From assembly GCA_964449775.1 (NCBI GenBank), contig CAYVBQ010000006.1:85223-149222 (forward strand): a stretch of DNA of 64,000 bases, given 5' to 3'. Shown piece by piece: positions 26,024-36,116 of this stretch. Both the position numbers and the translations under genes were made by a program. The stretch comes from Fen-1258 sp964449775 (GTDB taxonomy: Bacteria; Bacteroidota; Ignavibacteria; Ignavibacteriales; Melioribacteraceae). The notes under the pieces are model-generated. The model did not search any database and was not told the origin of the DNA. It worked only from the letters and a program-made list of their open reading frames with translations. Within the stretch, counting starts at the first letter, position 1; each line of letters begins with the position of its first letter.

Positions 26024-27088
26024 ATGAAAATCGGCAACCTCGATATTGGCAATAAATTATTTTTAGCCCCGATGGCGGAGGTAACCGATTCTTCTTTCCG
26101 AAAAATTTGTAAAGAGTATGGCGCCGGAATTACATTTACGCAAATGGTAAGCGCAGAAGGTGTTATCAAAAATAATTTTGAAACACTTCGCCATTTCTCA
26201 TTCAACCGCTCAGAAAAACCAATCGGTGTTCAAGTCCTTGGCAACAATCCGGAAATTCTTTATGAAGCCGCGAAAGAAATATCAAAGCACAAACCGGATT
26301 TGATCGATCTTAATTGCGGCTGCCCGGTTGATAAAGTATGTTCCAAAAATATGGGCGCATCACTTCTCGATGATCCCAAAACGATCGGAATGCTCGTTCG
26401 CAAAATGGTTGATGGATCGAATGGAGTTCCAATCTCTGTAAAATTGAGGTTAGGAAAAGATAAATCTCACATCAACATTATCGAAAACGCTAAAGCCGTT
26501 CAAGATAATGGCGGTTCTTTAGTTTTTGTTCATAGTAGAACCCGTGCAGATAGATATGATATGGATTCTGATTGGACATGGTTGAAAAAAGTTAAAGACG
26601 TAATTGATATTCCTGTCGTTGGGAATGGATCATTGTTCTCTCCTACTGATGTTAAGGAGATGTTAGATTTAACCGGATGTGATTCTGCCATGATTGCACG
26701 GGGTGCATTAGGCAATCCGTTTATTTTTTCAAGATTTAATACTCTACTGCAAACTGGGAAAGATCCGGGAGAACCGGATGCTTCAATTGTGCGTAAAACA
26801 GTTTTACAGCACATTAATAATTTAGAAAGTGAATTCGGTGAGCTGCTTGCTCTCGATAAAGCAAAAAAACATTCTATATGGTATTTCAAAAGTCACAGTG
26901 GAGTAAAATTTTTACTCGACAAAGTATTTTCAATCAAAAATTTAAATGATCTGCGTTCGCTAATAAATGAGCACGCAGATAGTATTTTGCATACTCCGTT
27001 CAATATTGACGAGCATGCGATAATTCACAAAAAATTTCAAAGGAAAGTTCTTTTTTGGCTGGCGGAAGAAAACGCCGGCGTTATCTGA
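26024..27088 (+). CDS. dusB: tRNA dihydrouridine synthase (DusB-type)
   Basis: A 354-residue flavoenzyme reducing uridines in the tRNA D-loop. The family signature is DLNCGCPVDKVCSKNMGASLL (within it the catalytic Cys), preceded by FLAPMAEVTDSSFR and followed by SVKLRLG and MIARGALGNPFIF. The longer C-terminal helical part is the tRNA-binding domain. It is followed 21 bases later by rng. Confidence 0.93.
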   Translation: MKIGNLDIGNKLFLAPMAEVTDSSFRKICKEYGAGITFTQMVSAEGVIKNNFETLRHFSFNRSEKPIGVQVLGNNPEILYEAAKEISKHKPDLIDLNCGCPVDKVCSKNMGASLLDDPKTIGMLVRKMVDGSNGVPISVKLRLGKDKSHINIIENAKAVQDNGGSLVFVHSRTRADRYDMDSDWTWLKKVKDVIDIPVVGNGSLFSPTDVKEMLDLTGCDSAMIARGALGNPFIFSRFNTLLQTGKDPGEPDASIVRKTVLQHINNLESEFGELLALDKAKKHSIWYFKSHSGVKFLLDKVFSIKNLNDLRSLINEHADSILHTPFNIDEHAIIHKKFQRKVLFWLAEENAGVI

Positions 27089-27109
27089 AAAGAACAAAAA
27101 GGTTTTAAC

Positions 27110-28711
27110 ATGAATAAAGAAATAATCATTAATTCTTCGGCTTCGCAGAATCATGTTGCGATTACTGAAGACGGAAATCTTGTAGATTTCTTTGTTGATC
27201 ATCCAGAAAAAAGAAGGATGGTTGGCGATGTTTATCTCGGCAAAGTTGCCCGAGTAATGCCCGGCATCAGAGCAGTGTTTATAGACATAGGATTAAAACA
27301 TGATGCTTTTCTTCACTTCTCGGATATCGGTGAGAGAACAGAAGCATTGCAAAGCATGCTCGATGAGGATAATGATTCCGATGACAGCGATGATGACGGA
27401 AAAGATGAAGCCGGAACTCAAGCCGCTGCAACAGGTGAATCCGAAACTAAGCAGCAGCCGAGGGCGGAACAAAAAGAGTATAGGCAAATTCCAAAACTCC
27501 ACAAAGGGGAAGAGATCTTAATTCAGATCATCAAAGAACCGGTTAAGGACAAAGGAGTTCGTTGTACATCTTCAATCTCAATACCTGGAAGGTTTTGTGT
27601 TCTTCTCCCTCTCGATGATAAAATTGGTGTTTCAAAAAAGATTTATGATTTCAGAGAACGAAAAAGATTGCGCCGTATTGCACGCGGAATTCTTCCTTCA
27701 AATTGCGGACTTATTATTCGCACTGCGGCAAAGGATCAGAGCGAGGAATCACTTTCCGGTGATCTAAAATACCTCGTCAAGATTTGGGAAGACATGCAGG
27801 AAGATGCAAAGAAACAAGAACCGCCATTTTTGCTTTACAAAGATTTAAGTACTACTATAAGTGTTATTCGCGATTTATTCACTCCCGACGTTTCTAAAGT
27901 ATTTGTTGATTCGAAAAAACTTTACAAAGAAATCCGCAATTACGTTCAGTTCATTCAACCTGCCTTGATTGATAGGATAGAACTTTTTAAAGAAGGTATC
28001 TCAATTTTCGAAGCGTTCAAGATTGATGAGCAGATTAAAGGATTGATGGGACGCAAGGTTTCTATGCCGAGCGGTGGGCACATTGTGATTGAACATACTG
28101 AGGCGATGGTAGTAATTGATGTTAACAGTGGTCGTTATGCCGCTAAAAAAGAGCAAGAGCTGAATTCGCTCAAAACCGATCTTGAAGCATCAAGAGAAAT
28201 TGTTCGCCAGCTTCGTCTGCGTGATATTGGAGGATTGATTGTTGTTGATTTCATTGATCTTGAAGATGAAAAGAACCGTAAGAAAATTTATGATGAATTG
28301 AAGAAAGAATTTAAGAAAGACCGTGCAAAAATTGCTATGCTGCCTATGACTGAATTTGGTTTGATGCAGATTACCCGCGAGCGTATTCGTGAAAATATTA
28401 TGCAGTCGATGAACGATGCATGCCCGTATTGCGCCGGTACCGGATTGCTTACCAAGAAATCAAACTTAATGCACGAAATTGACCGTTGGTTAAAGCGTTT
28501 CAAATCCGAAGGTAAAGGAACTGCTCTTACGTTGCAAGTTCATCCATCGCTTGGAGATAAATTGACCGAAGGATTCTTTTCACCACTGTTAAAGATGCAG
28601 CTAAGATATTTTGTTCATGTAAAGCTTGTTGAAAGTGAGAAAAATAGTCCTCAGAGCTTTCGTTTTCTTTCAACAAAGACCGGGAATGATATTACAGGGG
28701 ATTTTGTCTAA
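27110..28711 (+). CDS. rng: Ribonuclease G/E family endoribonuclease
   Basis: A 533-residue RNase G-type enzyme. The N-terminal S1 domain (GDVYLGKVARVMPGIRAVFIDIG) is interrupted by a strongly acidic insertion (about residues 84-115, many Asp and Glu) before it resumes at GEEILIQIIKEP. The catalytic region carries VVIDVNSGR and GGLIVVDFIDLED, and the zinc-link CPYCAGTG is near residue 443. The long C-terminal scaffold of RNase E is absent, so RNase G is the better label. Confidence 0.93.
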   Translation: MNKEIIINSSASQNHVAITEDGNLVDFFVDHPEKRRMVGDVYLGKVARVMPGIRAVFIDIGLKHDAFLHFSDIGERTEALQSMLDEDNDSDDSDDDGKDEAGTQAAATGESETKQQPRAEQKEYRQIPKLHKGEEILIQIIKEPVKDKGVRCTSSISIPGRFCVLLPLDDKIGVSKKIYDFRERKRLRRIARGILPSNCGLIIRTAAKDQSEESLSGDLKYLVKIWEDMQEDAKKQEPPFLLYKDLSTTISVIRDLFTPDVSKVFVDSKKLYKEIRNYVQFIQPALIDRIELFKEGISIFEAFKIDEQIKGLMGRKVSMPSGGHIVIEHTEAMVVIDVNSGRYAAKKEQELNSLKTDLEASREIVRQLRLRDIGGLIVVDFIDLEDEKNRKKIYDELKKEFKKDRAKIAMLPMTEFGLMQITRERIRENIMQSMNDACPYCAGTGLLTKKSNLMHEIDRWLKRFKSEGKGTALTLQVHPSLGDKLTEGFFSPLLKMQLRYFVHVKLVESEKNSPQSFRFLSTKTGNDITGDFV

Positions 28712-28804
28712 AAACACGCTTCCGAATTACGGCAGAAAAATGTTTTGGATTTTTATTATTTTTCTATAGATAAAAATTCTATTCACGCTAATTAAGGTAA
28801 TCAC

Positions 28805-29452
28805 ATGAAATTTTTTATTGATACTGCGAACATTAATGAAATTAAAGAAGCTGCTTCTTATGGTTTGCTCGACGGTGTTACTACTAATCCATCGCTTGTT
28901 GCCAAGGAAGGTAAAAATTTTCGCCAACTGCTCGATGAAATCCTCAAAATTGTTGATGGACCAATCAGCGCAGAAGTTGTTTCCACCGATTACAATGGCA
29001 TTATGAAAGAAGCGCATGAACTGGCTGGCATACACAAAAATATTGTTGTGAAAGTTCCCCTCATCAAAGAAGGAATTAAAGCTGTTAAATCTTTGAGCGA
29101 TGAAGGTATAAACACAAATGTCACTCTATGCTTTTCTCCATCACAAGCGCTGTTGGCTGCTAAAGCGGGCGCAACTTATATCAGTCCATTTGTCGGTCGT
29201 TTAGATGATATCAGCCACGACGGAATGGCATTGATCCAACAGATTGTACAGATCTATGAAAATTATGATTTCAAAACTCAAGTGCTGGTTGCAAGTATTC
29301 GCCATCCGCTTCATCTTGTTGATGCTGCATTAATGGGTGCTCATGTAGCAACAATGCCATTTGATGTAATTGAAAAATTATTTAGGCATCCTCTTACAGA
29401 TCTTGGGTTGGAAAAATTCCTTAGTGATTGGAAAAAATTGAACGAAAAATAA
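28805..29452 (+). CDS. fsa: Fructose-6-phosphate aldolase/transaldolase-like protein
   Basis: A 215-residue small transaldolase-family TIM barrel. It begins MKFFIDTANINEIKEA and GVTTNPSLVAKEG. The Schiff-base Lys is in IVVKVPLIKEG; ATYISPFVGRLDDI follows. Members of this size are annotated either as transaldolase (pentose phosphate pathway) or fructose-6-phosphate aldolase; sequence alone does not decide. gcvT starts two bases after its stop. Confidence 0.9.
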   Translation: MKFFIDTANINEIKEAASYGLLDGVTTNPSLVAKEGKNFRQLLDEILKIVDGPISAEVVSTDYNGIMKEAHELAGIHKNIVVKVPLIKEGIKAVKSLSDEGINTNVTLCFSPSQALLAAKAGATYISPFVGRLDDISHDGMALIQQIVQIYENYDFKTQVLVASIRHPLHLVDAALMGAHVATMPFDVIEKLFRHPLTDLGLEKFLSDWKKLNEK

Positions 29453-29454
29453 TT

Positions 29455-30537
29455 ATGAAAAAAACGAAATTTTATTCTATACATGAAAAACTTGGTGCTA
29501 AGATAGTAGACTTTGCCGGCTATCAGATGCCTGTTCAATATTCATCAATTATTGCCGAACACAAAGTTGTTCGTACATCAGTTGGAGTGTTCGATGTTTC
29601 TCACATGGGAGAAGTCTTTGTCCGAGGTGATCGTGCACTTGATTTTGTTCAACATATCACAGTGAATGACGCATCACTTTTAACAAATGGCAGGGTTCAA
29701 TACTCGGCAATGTGTTATCCCGATGGAGGAATTGTTGACGATCTTCTTGTCTATATGATTGGCGAAAAAGAATTTTTACTTGTAGTAAACGCATCTAATA
29801 AAGATAAAGACTTTGCTTGGATGAAAGATAACAACACATTCGGCGTTGATATTGTTGACGAAAGCGATGATTACTCGCTTCTTGCTGTGCAAGGTACTTA
29901 TTCAAAAAGTGTTGTAGAAAAAATTTGTGATAAACCGCTGGATATGGAATACTATCATTTCATCTTTGCAAAAGTTGCCGGTATTGATATGATTGTTTCC
30001 CGAACAGGTTACACAGGTGAACTCGGCTATGAATTATATTTCAAAGGCAGTGAAGCAGATGCTGTGAAAGTTTGGAACGCCTTGTTTGATGCCGGTAAAG
30101 ATTTTGGAATCCAACCCGTTGGTCTCGGCGCTCGTGATTCATTACGATTAGAAATGGGTTTCTGCTTATATGGAAATGACATAGATCAAACAACCAACAC
30201 TCTTGAAGCCGGACTTGGCTGGATTACTAAATTGAAAAAAACAGAATTCATTGCTAAAGATGTTTTACTTAAAGTGAAGGAAGATGGTCTCAAAAGAAAA
30301 TTAGTCCCGATTATTTCGGAAGAAAAATCATTTCCTCGTCATGGTTATGATTTATCTGTTGACGGAAAAGTCGTCGGTCATATTACGAGTGGAACAGTCA
30401 GTCCAATTCTTGACAAAGCAATTGCTCTTGGATATGTAGATGCGGCATATAGCAAAGAAGGAAATAAAATAAATTTTATTATCCGCGGGAAAGAAATTCC
30501 GGCGGTTATCACTAAACTACCATTTGTGAAAAACTAA
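29455..30537 (+). CDS. gcvT: Glycine cleavage system aminomethyltransferase (T protein)
   Basis: A 360-residue T protein that passes the aminomethyl carbon to tetrahydrofolate. Motifs: VDFAGYQMPVQYSSI, VFDVSHMGEVFV, LLVVNASNKDKD, SRTGYTGELGYEL, GLGARDSLRLEMG and HITSGTVSPIL. ATG 29455 fits the family better than an upstream in-frame start at 29428, which would overlap fsa. The other gcv genes are not in the window. Confidence 0.95.
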   Translation: MKKTKFYSIHEKLGAKIVDFAGYQMPVQYSSIIAEHKVVRTSVGVFDVSHMGEVFVRGDRALDFVQHITVNDASLLTNGRVQYSAMCYPDGGIVDDLLVYMIGEKEFLLVVNASNKDKDFAWMKDNNTFGVDIVDESDDYSLLAVQGTYSKSVVEKICDKPLDMEYYHFIFAKVAGIDMIVSRTGYTGELGYELYFKGSEADAVKVWNALFDAGKDFGIQPVGLGARDSLRLEMGFCLYGNDIDQTTNTLEAGLGWITKLKKTEFIAKDVLLKVKEDGLKRKLVPIISEEKSFPRHGYDLSVDGKVVGHITSGTVSPILDKAIALGYVDAAYSKEGNKINFIIRGKEIPAVITKLPFVKN

Positions 30538-30560
30538 TACCAAAGGAATGAATTCCTAAA

Positions 30561-31331
30561 ATGAAAATTAACGTCCATTACTCAAATCTTCATCTTGATG
30601 ATCTTTATTTCAGCGGAAAAACTTCCGTTGTTATTGATGTTCTTCGTGCTTCGACTGTAATAGTCACGGCACTTACCAACGGTGCGCGGGAAGTAATTCC
30701 CGTTGGTACGGTTGATTTTGCCATGAAAGTTTCCGGCAATGCATTTGGCGGGCAGACCATTCTAAGCGGTGAACGTAACACAAAGAAAGTTGAAGGGTTT
30801 AATCTTGGTAATTCACCTCTAGAATATACTGCGGAAGTTGTTTCGGGGAAATCGATTATCCTTTACACGACTAATGGTTCGAAAGCAATTGTCAAAGCAA
30901 AATTTTCCGAAAATCTTTTCATCTGCAGTTTTAACAATCTTCCGTTTATCGCAAGGCATTTACTTGTTCTCAATAAAGACGTTGAAATTATTTGTGCTGG
31001 ATCCAATGGTAATTTTAATTTGGAGGACGCTGTATGTGCCGGGCGACTAATTAACGAAATGGATAAAGAAAGTACAGATCTTGAGATAAGCGATTCCGGT
31101 AGAGCGAGTTTAGTCTTAAATAAATCATTCGGGAAAAGCATCATTAAATTTTTAAAAGAAACAGAACATGGGCAACTCTTAATTGAGAACGGTTTCGGTC
31201 CAGATATAAAGGTTTGCGCGCAATTTGGAACTACCGATTTGATTCCGTATTATATTTCAGGTGCGTTAAAGAAATTAGAGACCGAAACTGCGCCCAGTGA
31301 TCTTATAAACGAACATAAAGTTACTAAATAA
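30561..31331 (+). CDS. comB: ComB-like 2-phosphosulfolactate phosphatase
   Basis: A 256-residue ComB-family phosphatase: VVIDVLRASTVIVTALTNGA, LSGERNTKKVEGFNLGNSPLEY, ILYTTNGSKAI and GSNGNFNLEDAVCAGRLI. The family was named for coenzyme M synthesis but is widespread in bacteria that do not make CoM, where it may act on sulfolactate or an unknown substrate. No other com gene is nearby. Its TAA shares a base with the ftsK ATG. Confidence 0.88.
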   Translation: MKINVHYSNLHLDDLYFSGKTSVVIDVLRASTVIVTALTNGAREVIPVGTVDFAMKVSGNAFGGQTILSGERNTKKVEGFNLGNSPLEYTAEVVSGKSIILYTTNGSKAIVKAKFSENLFICSFNNLPFIARHLLVLNKDVEIICAGSNGNFNLEDAVCAGRLINEMDKESTDLEISDSGRASLVLNKSFGKSIIKFLKETEHGQLLIENGFGPDIKVCAQFGTTDLIPYYISGALKKLETETAPSDLINEHKVTK

Positions 31332-33790
31332 TGCCGAAGAAAAATAAATCGAAAGAAAATTCTTCTTCTGCGGGAGAAAATTTTTTTGTTGTTTCTCCGG
31401 AAAAGAAGAAAAAACTTCTGGGCATTTTTTTAATTGTTTTAGCCCTTCTAATTTTGCTTAGTATAATTTCATATTCGCGAGACGACGAATCTTATTTCTC
31501 GTACAAATTTCTCGATCAGTTTGGAGTATTTAACAATAATCCCGAATTGATGAATAAAGCTGCTACCACACACAATTGGCTTGGAATTTTCGGCGCGTAT
31601 GTTTCATTCTTTTTCATTCGCTCCACAATCGGATATTTTTCCATCATCTTTCCTGTGATAATGTTTATCTGGGGTTATTCTGTATTGCGCAATGAAAAGA
31701 ATTATAAACTACCGCTTTACTTTTCTAATTTTTTTCTTGTGATGGGAATTCTACTTTCAACTTTTTTCGGAATGCTTCAATTCACTCCTGAAATTTCTCT
31801 CTTCAAAGATTATCCTGAGCTCTCCGGTAAAATTGGATTCTTCTTCGGGACTGTCATCAGCAGATTGCTCGGTGGGCTCGGCAGTATAATCTTTTTAAGC
31901 ACGGGGATATTGATTACTCTAATCATTGCCTTTGATTTTAAATTCAGCTCGATTTTAGAGATAATCAAAAAACTTTTTAAGGATCCTGAGAAGGAAAAAG
32001 TCAAAATCATAGATCCTATTGGAGAAAAAATTGGCGACAATTTAGAAAAGATTAAAAGCCTGCGTAATGAAAGCAAATTGAAATCTCTTTTCAAAGCTAA
32101 AGAAGAAGAACTAGAGCCAGAGCCTGAAACAAAAATTACAATTGTTAAAAAAGATCAGCCGGAGAAGGTTGTTATTCGTTCCGCAGAAATGATATACGAA
32201 TCAAAATCAAAAAAAGGGGAAACTAAACCAAAAGAAGACGATGATATAATTCCAGTTGTTGATAAAGCGGCAGAGGCTACAATGCCGGATCAATGGGAAG
32301 AAAAAATAGATTACAAAGCACCGACATATGATTTGCTTACGCCACCTGATGATGAAGAAATCAAGGTGAATGAGATCGAACTAAAAAGAAACGCTGCTCT
32401 GCTCAAAGATAAATTAGCTCTCTTCGATATTCAAATTGATGATATCACTGTTACTCCCGGACCCGTTGTAACTCTTTATGAAATTGTTCCGGCACCGGGT
32501 GTTAAGATAAGTCGTATAGTTAGTCTTGAACATGATATTGCACTTGCGCTTGCCGCACGTGGTATCCGTATTATTGCCCCGATTCCCGGTAAGAGTGCAA
32601 TCGGTGTTGAGATTCCGAATGCACATGCATCAATTGTTAGAGCGAGTTCGGTTCTAAAAAGAATATCTGAATCAAAAGATGAATTGCCATTGGCGCTGGG
32701 TAAAACAATTTCTGGCGAAGTTTACATTACCGATCTGGCTAAGATGCCTCACATGCTGATTGCAGGATCTACCGGTTCTGGAAAGAGCATTGGTATCAAT
32801 ATGATTCTCAACAGTTTGATCTACGCGAAACATCCATCAGATGTAAAGTTTGTAATTATTGATCCAAAGAAAATCGAACTATCTTTCTATAAAAAACTTA
32901 GCAAGCATTTTCTTGCCGTATCACCTGATCTCGAGGAAGAGATAATTACAAATCCATCCAACGCACTTCTTGCCTTGAAAGCAGTTGAGTATGAGATGGA
33001 GAAGCGTTACGATAAACTTGCTAAAGTAGGTGTGCGTAATATTGTGGATTACAATAAAAAAGTTTTGAATCCTAAGTCACGACCAAAAGATACAGATGAA
33101 ATGAAACATCATAAGATGCCATACATTGTTGTAGTGATTGACGAACTGGCTGATCTCATGATTACATCCGGTAAAGAAGTTGAAGAACCGATTACTCGTT
33201 TAGCTCAGCTTGCTCGTGCAGTTGGAATTCATTTAATCCTTGCAACTCAAAGACCATCCGTAAATGTTATAACCGGCGTTATCAAAGCCAATTTCAGTGC
33301 GCGTATGGCATATCAGGTTGCAACAAAGATTGATTCGCGGACCATTCTTGATATGAACGGTGCAGAACAATTACTTGGAATGGGTGATATGCTCTTTTTA
33401 CCGGGCGGAATGCCAAAGCCGATTCGTATTCAGAATGCGTTTATTTCCACCGAAGAAGTTGAAAAAATTACAAATTTCATTTACGTTCAACAAGGTTTTT
33501 CTAAAAGATATTTTTTGCCTTCGCTCTACGATAAACGAAAAGAAGCAATGGGCGATTTCATGAGCGATCTCGACCCGATGTTCGAAGAGGCGGCTCGTGT
33601 CATTGTGCGGCATCAGCAAGGTTCTGTATCTTTACTTCAAAGAAGATTGAAGTTAGGTTATTCCCGCGCGGCGAGAATTGTTGACCAGCTTGAACAAGCA
33701 GGAATTGTTGGTCCTTCGGAAGGCAGCAAAGCGCGTGAAGTTATTGTGGATAGTGAAGAACAACTCGAAACCATTTTGAGATCTTTATAA
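31331..33790 (+). CDS. ftsK: DNA translocase FtsK/SpoIIIE
   Basis: An 819-residue septal DNA pump that helps clear the chromosome from the division site. Four hydrophobic segments lie within residues 30-200, then a charged linker, an alpha/beta motor with Walker A GSTGSGKS (479-486), IVVVIDELADLM and HLILATQRPSVNVITG, and a C-terminal winged-helix gamma domain (SVSLLQRRLKLGYSRAARIVDQLE) that reads the orienting KOPS-like sites. XerD, its usual partner, is at 49388. Confidence 0.96.
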   Translation: MPKKNKSKENSSSAGENFFVVSPEKKKKLLGIFLIVLALLILLSIISYSRDDESYFSYKFLDQFGVFNNNPELMNKAATTHNWLGIFGAYVSFFFIRSTIGYFSIIFPVIMFIWGYSVLRNEKNYKLPLYFSNFFLVMGILLSTFFGMLQFTPEISLFKDYPELSGKIGFFFGTVISRLLGGLGSIIFLSTGILITLIIAFDFKFSSILEIIKKLFKDPEKEKVKIIDPIGEKIGDNLEKIKSLRNESKLKSLFKAKEEELEPEPETKITIVKKDQPEKVVIRSAEMIYESKSKKGETKPKEDDDIIPVVDKAAEATMPDQWEEKIDYKAPTYDLLTPPDDEEIKVNEIELKRNAALLKDKLALFDIQIDDITVTPGPVVTLYEIVPAPGVKISRIVSLEHDIALALAARGIRIIAPIPGKSAIGVEIPNAHASIVRASSVLKRISESKDELPLALGKTISGEVYITDLAKMPHMLIAGSTGSGKSIGINMILNSLIYAKHPSDVKFVIIDPKKIELSFYKKLSKHFLAVSPDLEEEIITNPSNALLALKAVEYEMEKRYDKLAKVGVRNIVDYNKKVLNPKSRPKDTDEMKHHKMPYIVVVIDELADLMITSGKEVEEPITRLAQLARAVGIHLILATQRPSVNVITGVIKANFSARMAYQVATKIDSRTILDMNGAEQLLGMGDMLFLPGGMPKPIRIQNAFISTEEVEKITNFIYVQQGFSKRYFLPSLYDKRKEAMGDFMSDLDPMFEEAARVIVRHQQGSVSLLQRRLKLGYSRAARIVDQLEQAGIVGPSEGSKAREVIVDSEEQLETILRSL

Positions 33791-33791
33791 A

Positions 33792-34412
33792 ATGAAAACT
33801 AAATTATTATTATGTGCATTTTTAGCCTCATCACTTTTGTATCCTCAATCTGCTAACCAGGTTATCAAAAAACTTCAACACAAATTTAATTCTATTAGTA
33901 ATTTTACCGCGAATTTTTCGCAAAGCTATTTTAGCACACAAGGACAGGATCAAGGAAAAACATCCGGAAAATTTACTTACAAAAGGAAAAATAAATTTAT
34001 TGTTGATCTTAAAAACCAAACCATCGTATCAGATGGGCAGACAATCTGGAATAGTGACAAACGCTTCAACAGAGTTGTTGTAAGCAATCTTTCCGATGAT
34101 CCTACATCTTTTTCACTTGAACGGTTTGTTTTTGATTATCCTCCGTTGTGCAAAATTAAGATAGTAACAGATGATGCTCTTTCAAAAGGTGACGAATATA
34201 TTGAGCTGACTCCGAAAGATCAGGATATGGAATTCAAATACATGAAGATTTGGCTGACCGCTGATGGAATGATCTCTAAATTAGAAGTGCTTGATCTGGG
34301 CGACATTCGTTACGCATTTCAATTTACTGATCTGAAAATTGATCAAGATATATCAGATGCTCGCTTCATATTTTACCCCTCCAAAGGAATGAAGATTATT
34401 GACCTCAGGTAA
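33792..34412 (+). CDS. LolA-like outer-membrane lipoprotein carrier
   Basis: A 206-residue periplasmic protein with a short signal peptide (KTKLLLCAFLASSLLYPQS). The fold pattern of LolA is visible: FNSISNFTANFSQSY, TSGKFTYKRKNKFIVD and QTIVSDGQTIWNSDK. It would ferry lipoproteins from the inner to the outer membrane. It starts two bases after ftsK, an arrangement common in this phylum. Confidence 0.85.
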   Translation: MKTKLLLCAFLASSLLYPQSANQVIKKLQHKFNSISNFTANFSQSYFSTQGQDQGKTSGKFTYKRKNKFIVDLKNQTIVSDGQTIWNSDKRFNRVVVSNLSDDPTSFSLERFVFDYPPLCKIKIVTDDALSKGDEYIELTPKDQDMEFKYMKIWLTADGMISKLEVLDLGDIRYAFQFTDLKIDQDISDARFIFYPSKGMKIIDLR

Positions 34413-35469
34413 AATAAATAATCAATTAGCAAAAGTAGCAGGTTATTTTTCCCCGGTTATAATAACCGTTCTTTTCTTATATCTAGCTTTCAAAGGAATT
34501 GATCTCACGAAGTCATTCGCCCTAATTGCTAAATCCTCTCTGTTTGCTGTTTTTCTTTACGTAATTGTTTTTTTTAGTTCACATTTAGCGCGTGCTATTC
34601 GATGGCGATATATGGTTGAGTCTGTAAAGAAAGATGTATCAACATTTCATCTGTTCGGATCAGTAATGGTTGGGTATGGCGTGAGTTGCATCATTCCAAG
34701 ATTAGGAGAACTTTACCGCGGTTTATTCCTTGGAAGATGGGAAAATATTTCTCGCACTACTGTAATCGGAACAATTGTCATTGAAAGGATTATTGACATC
34801 ACACTATTTGCTCTTGCCGCTCTAATTAGTGTCGGTCTTTATTCCGGAAATTTATTTGCTGATGTAAACTGGCTTAAACCTTCGCTTATCCTGGGATATG
34901 CTATAATATTCATAGCCACAATATTTTTATTCTCTCTAGTGAGATATCAAGAAAATTTTAGAAAAATATTTTTAAGGATCGCCGGTAAAATCAATAAAAA
35001 ATTTGAAACTCGGTTGGAAGTATTATTTGATACTCTCATAAGCGGTCTTTCCAGTATCAAGGGTACAAAAAATATTTTGATGATTGTCTTCTGGTCTGCC
35101 ATAACTATTCTGTTATACGCTTTTAATTCATACGTGGGATTTTATATTTTTGGAATGGAGGCAACGGGTAGAGTAACCTTTACAATGGCATGGATAGTAA
35201 TGACGATAAGCTCTTTCAGTGCAATGATACCGACACCGGGAGGAACAGGCCCTTATCATCTGATATCTATTTTTGTTCTAACTCAACTATTCAAATTCGG
35301 CATCGAGGTCAGTGCTGCATATGCACTGCTTACTCATTTTATCTCTTATTCGTTGTTTGTTCTCTCAACGCTCATCATTATCTTTATTGTGAATAGAAGC
35401 CGCCTTAAAAAGGGACTTAAGAAAGAATCTTTCCTTTCCGTTTTTAATATAAGTGCGGAAGAAAAATGA
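34399..35469 (+). CDS. YbhN/AglD-type flippase-like membrane protein
   Basis: A 356-residue integral membrane protein with about eight hydrophobic segments and the family motifs FSSHLARAIRWRYMV, GYGVSCIIPRLGELYRG, VIGTIVIERIIDI and MIPTPGGTGPYHL. It belongs to the lysylphosphatidylglycerol synthase transmembrane family; members without the synthase domain are proposed lipid flippases. Start TTG 34399 overlaps the lolA end by 14 bases. Confidence 0.85.
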   Translation: MTSGKINNQLAKVAGYFSPVIITVLFLYLAFKGIDLTKSFALIAKSSLFAVFLYVIVFFSSHLARAIRWRYMVESVKKDVSTFHLFGSVMVGYGVSCIIPRLGELYRGLFLGRWENISRTTVIGTIVIERIIDITLFALAALISVGLYSGNLFADVNWLKPSLILGYAIIFIATIFLFSLVRYQENFRKIFLRIAGKINKKFETRLEVLFDTLISGLSSIKGTKNILMIVFWSAITILLYAFNSYVGFYIFGMEATGRVTFTMAWIVMTISSFSAMIPTPGGTGPYHLISIFVLTQLFKFGIEVSAAYALLTHFISYSLFVLSTLIIIFIVNRSRLKKGLKKESFLSVFNISAEEK

Positions 35470-36107
35470 AAAGAATCTGCACGATAATAATTTTTTTTAT
35501 GTCAGCGAACAACTTATCTGCTCAATGGGATCTTAGTTTCTCGATGGGATTGGATTTTAAATCTTCTCCTTCCTTTCGGGATTACATTAACACAAGTTTT
35601 GCATCGGGCAATAATCTGATTCCATCATTTAAGAGCGCTGTTAGTTTTTCTGGCGAGGCAGATTATAAATTATCAAATACATTTGCAATCGGACTTGAAT
35701 ACGATTTATTGATTGATTCTTATACTGCTTCGAACGGTCCTGGAGGGCTTTACGAGATCGCCTATAATATGCAGAGACCAAGTCTAATTGCATACTATAT
35801 TGTTCCCGGAAGCGGTTATCAGTTCAAATTTGGCGGCGGTGTTGGACCCAGGTTCGTTTCTCTTTCTGAAAGAATTATCACTTCAACAGAATATTCAGTA
35901 AATGGATATGGTTTTGTATTGAAGGCAGAAGGCAACACTCTACTTAGTAAAAATTTTTATGCTTTGATCGGGATAAATATGCGATATGATGTTACACAGA
36001 ATGTCTCTAACGATCAAAATACACTGGTTAATAGATCAACCGGTGAAATGCTCAACTTAAACGCGATTTCGTTCGGAATTTATCTTGGTGTAACATTTAT
36101 TCTTTAA
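35466..36107 (+). CDS. Outer-membrane beta-barrel protein
   Basis: A 213-residue protein with a signal peptide (ending LSAQ) and a series of amphipathic beta strands (for example FAIGLEYDLLIDSY, YQFKFGGGVGPRFVSL and ISFGIYLGVTFIL). It overlaps the flippase gene by four bases. No specific family was recognised; it is likely a small barrel of the OmpW/OmpX size class. Confidence 0.7.
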   Translation: MKRICTIIIFFMSANNLSAQWDLSFSMGLDFKSSPSFRDYINTSFASGNNLIPSFKSAVSFSGEADYKLSNTFAIGLEYDLLIDSYTASNGPGGLYEIAYNMQRPSLIAYYIVPGSGYQFKFGGGVGPRFVSLSERIITSTEYSVNGYGFVLKAEGNTLLSKNFYALIGINMRYDVTQNVSNDQNTLVNRSTGEMLNLNAISFGIYLGVTFIL

Positions 36108-36116
36108 AGGTGAACT

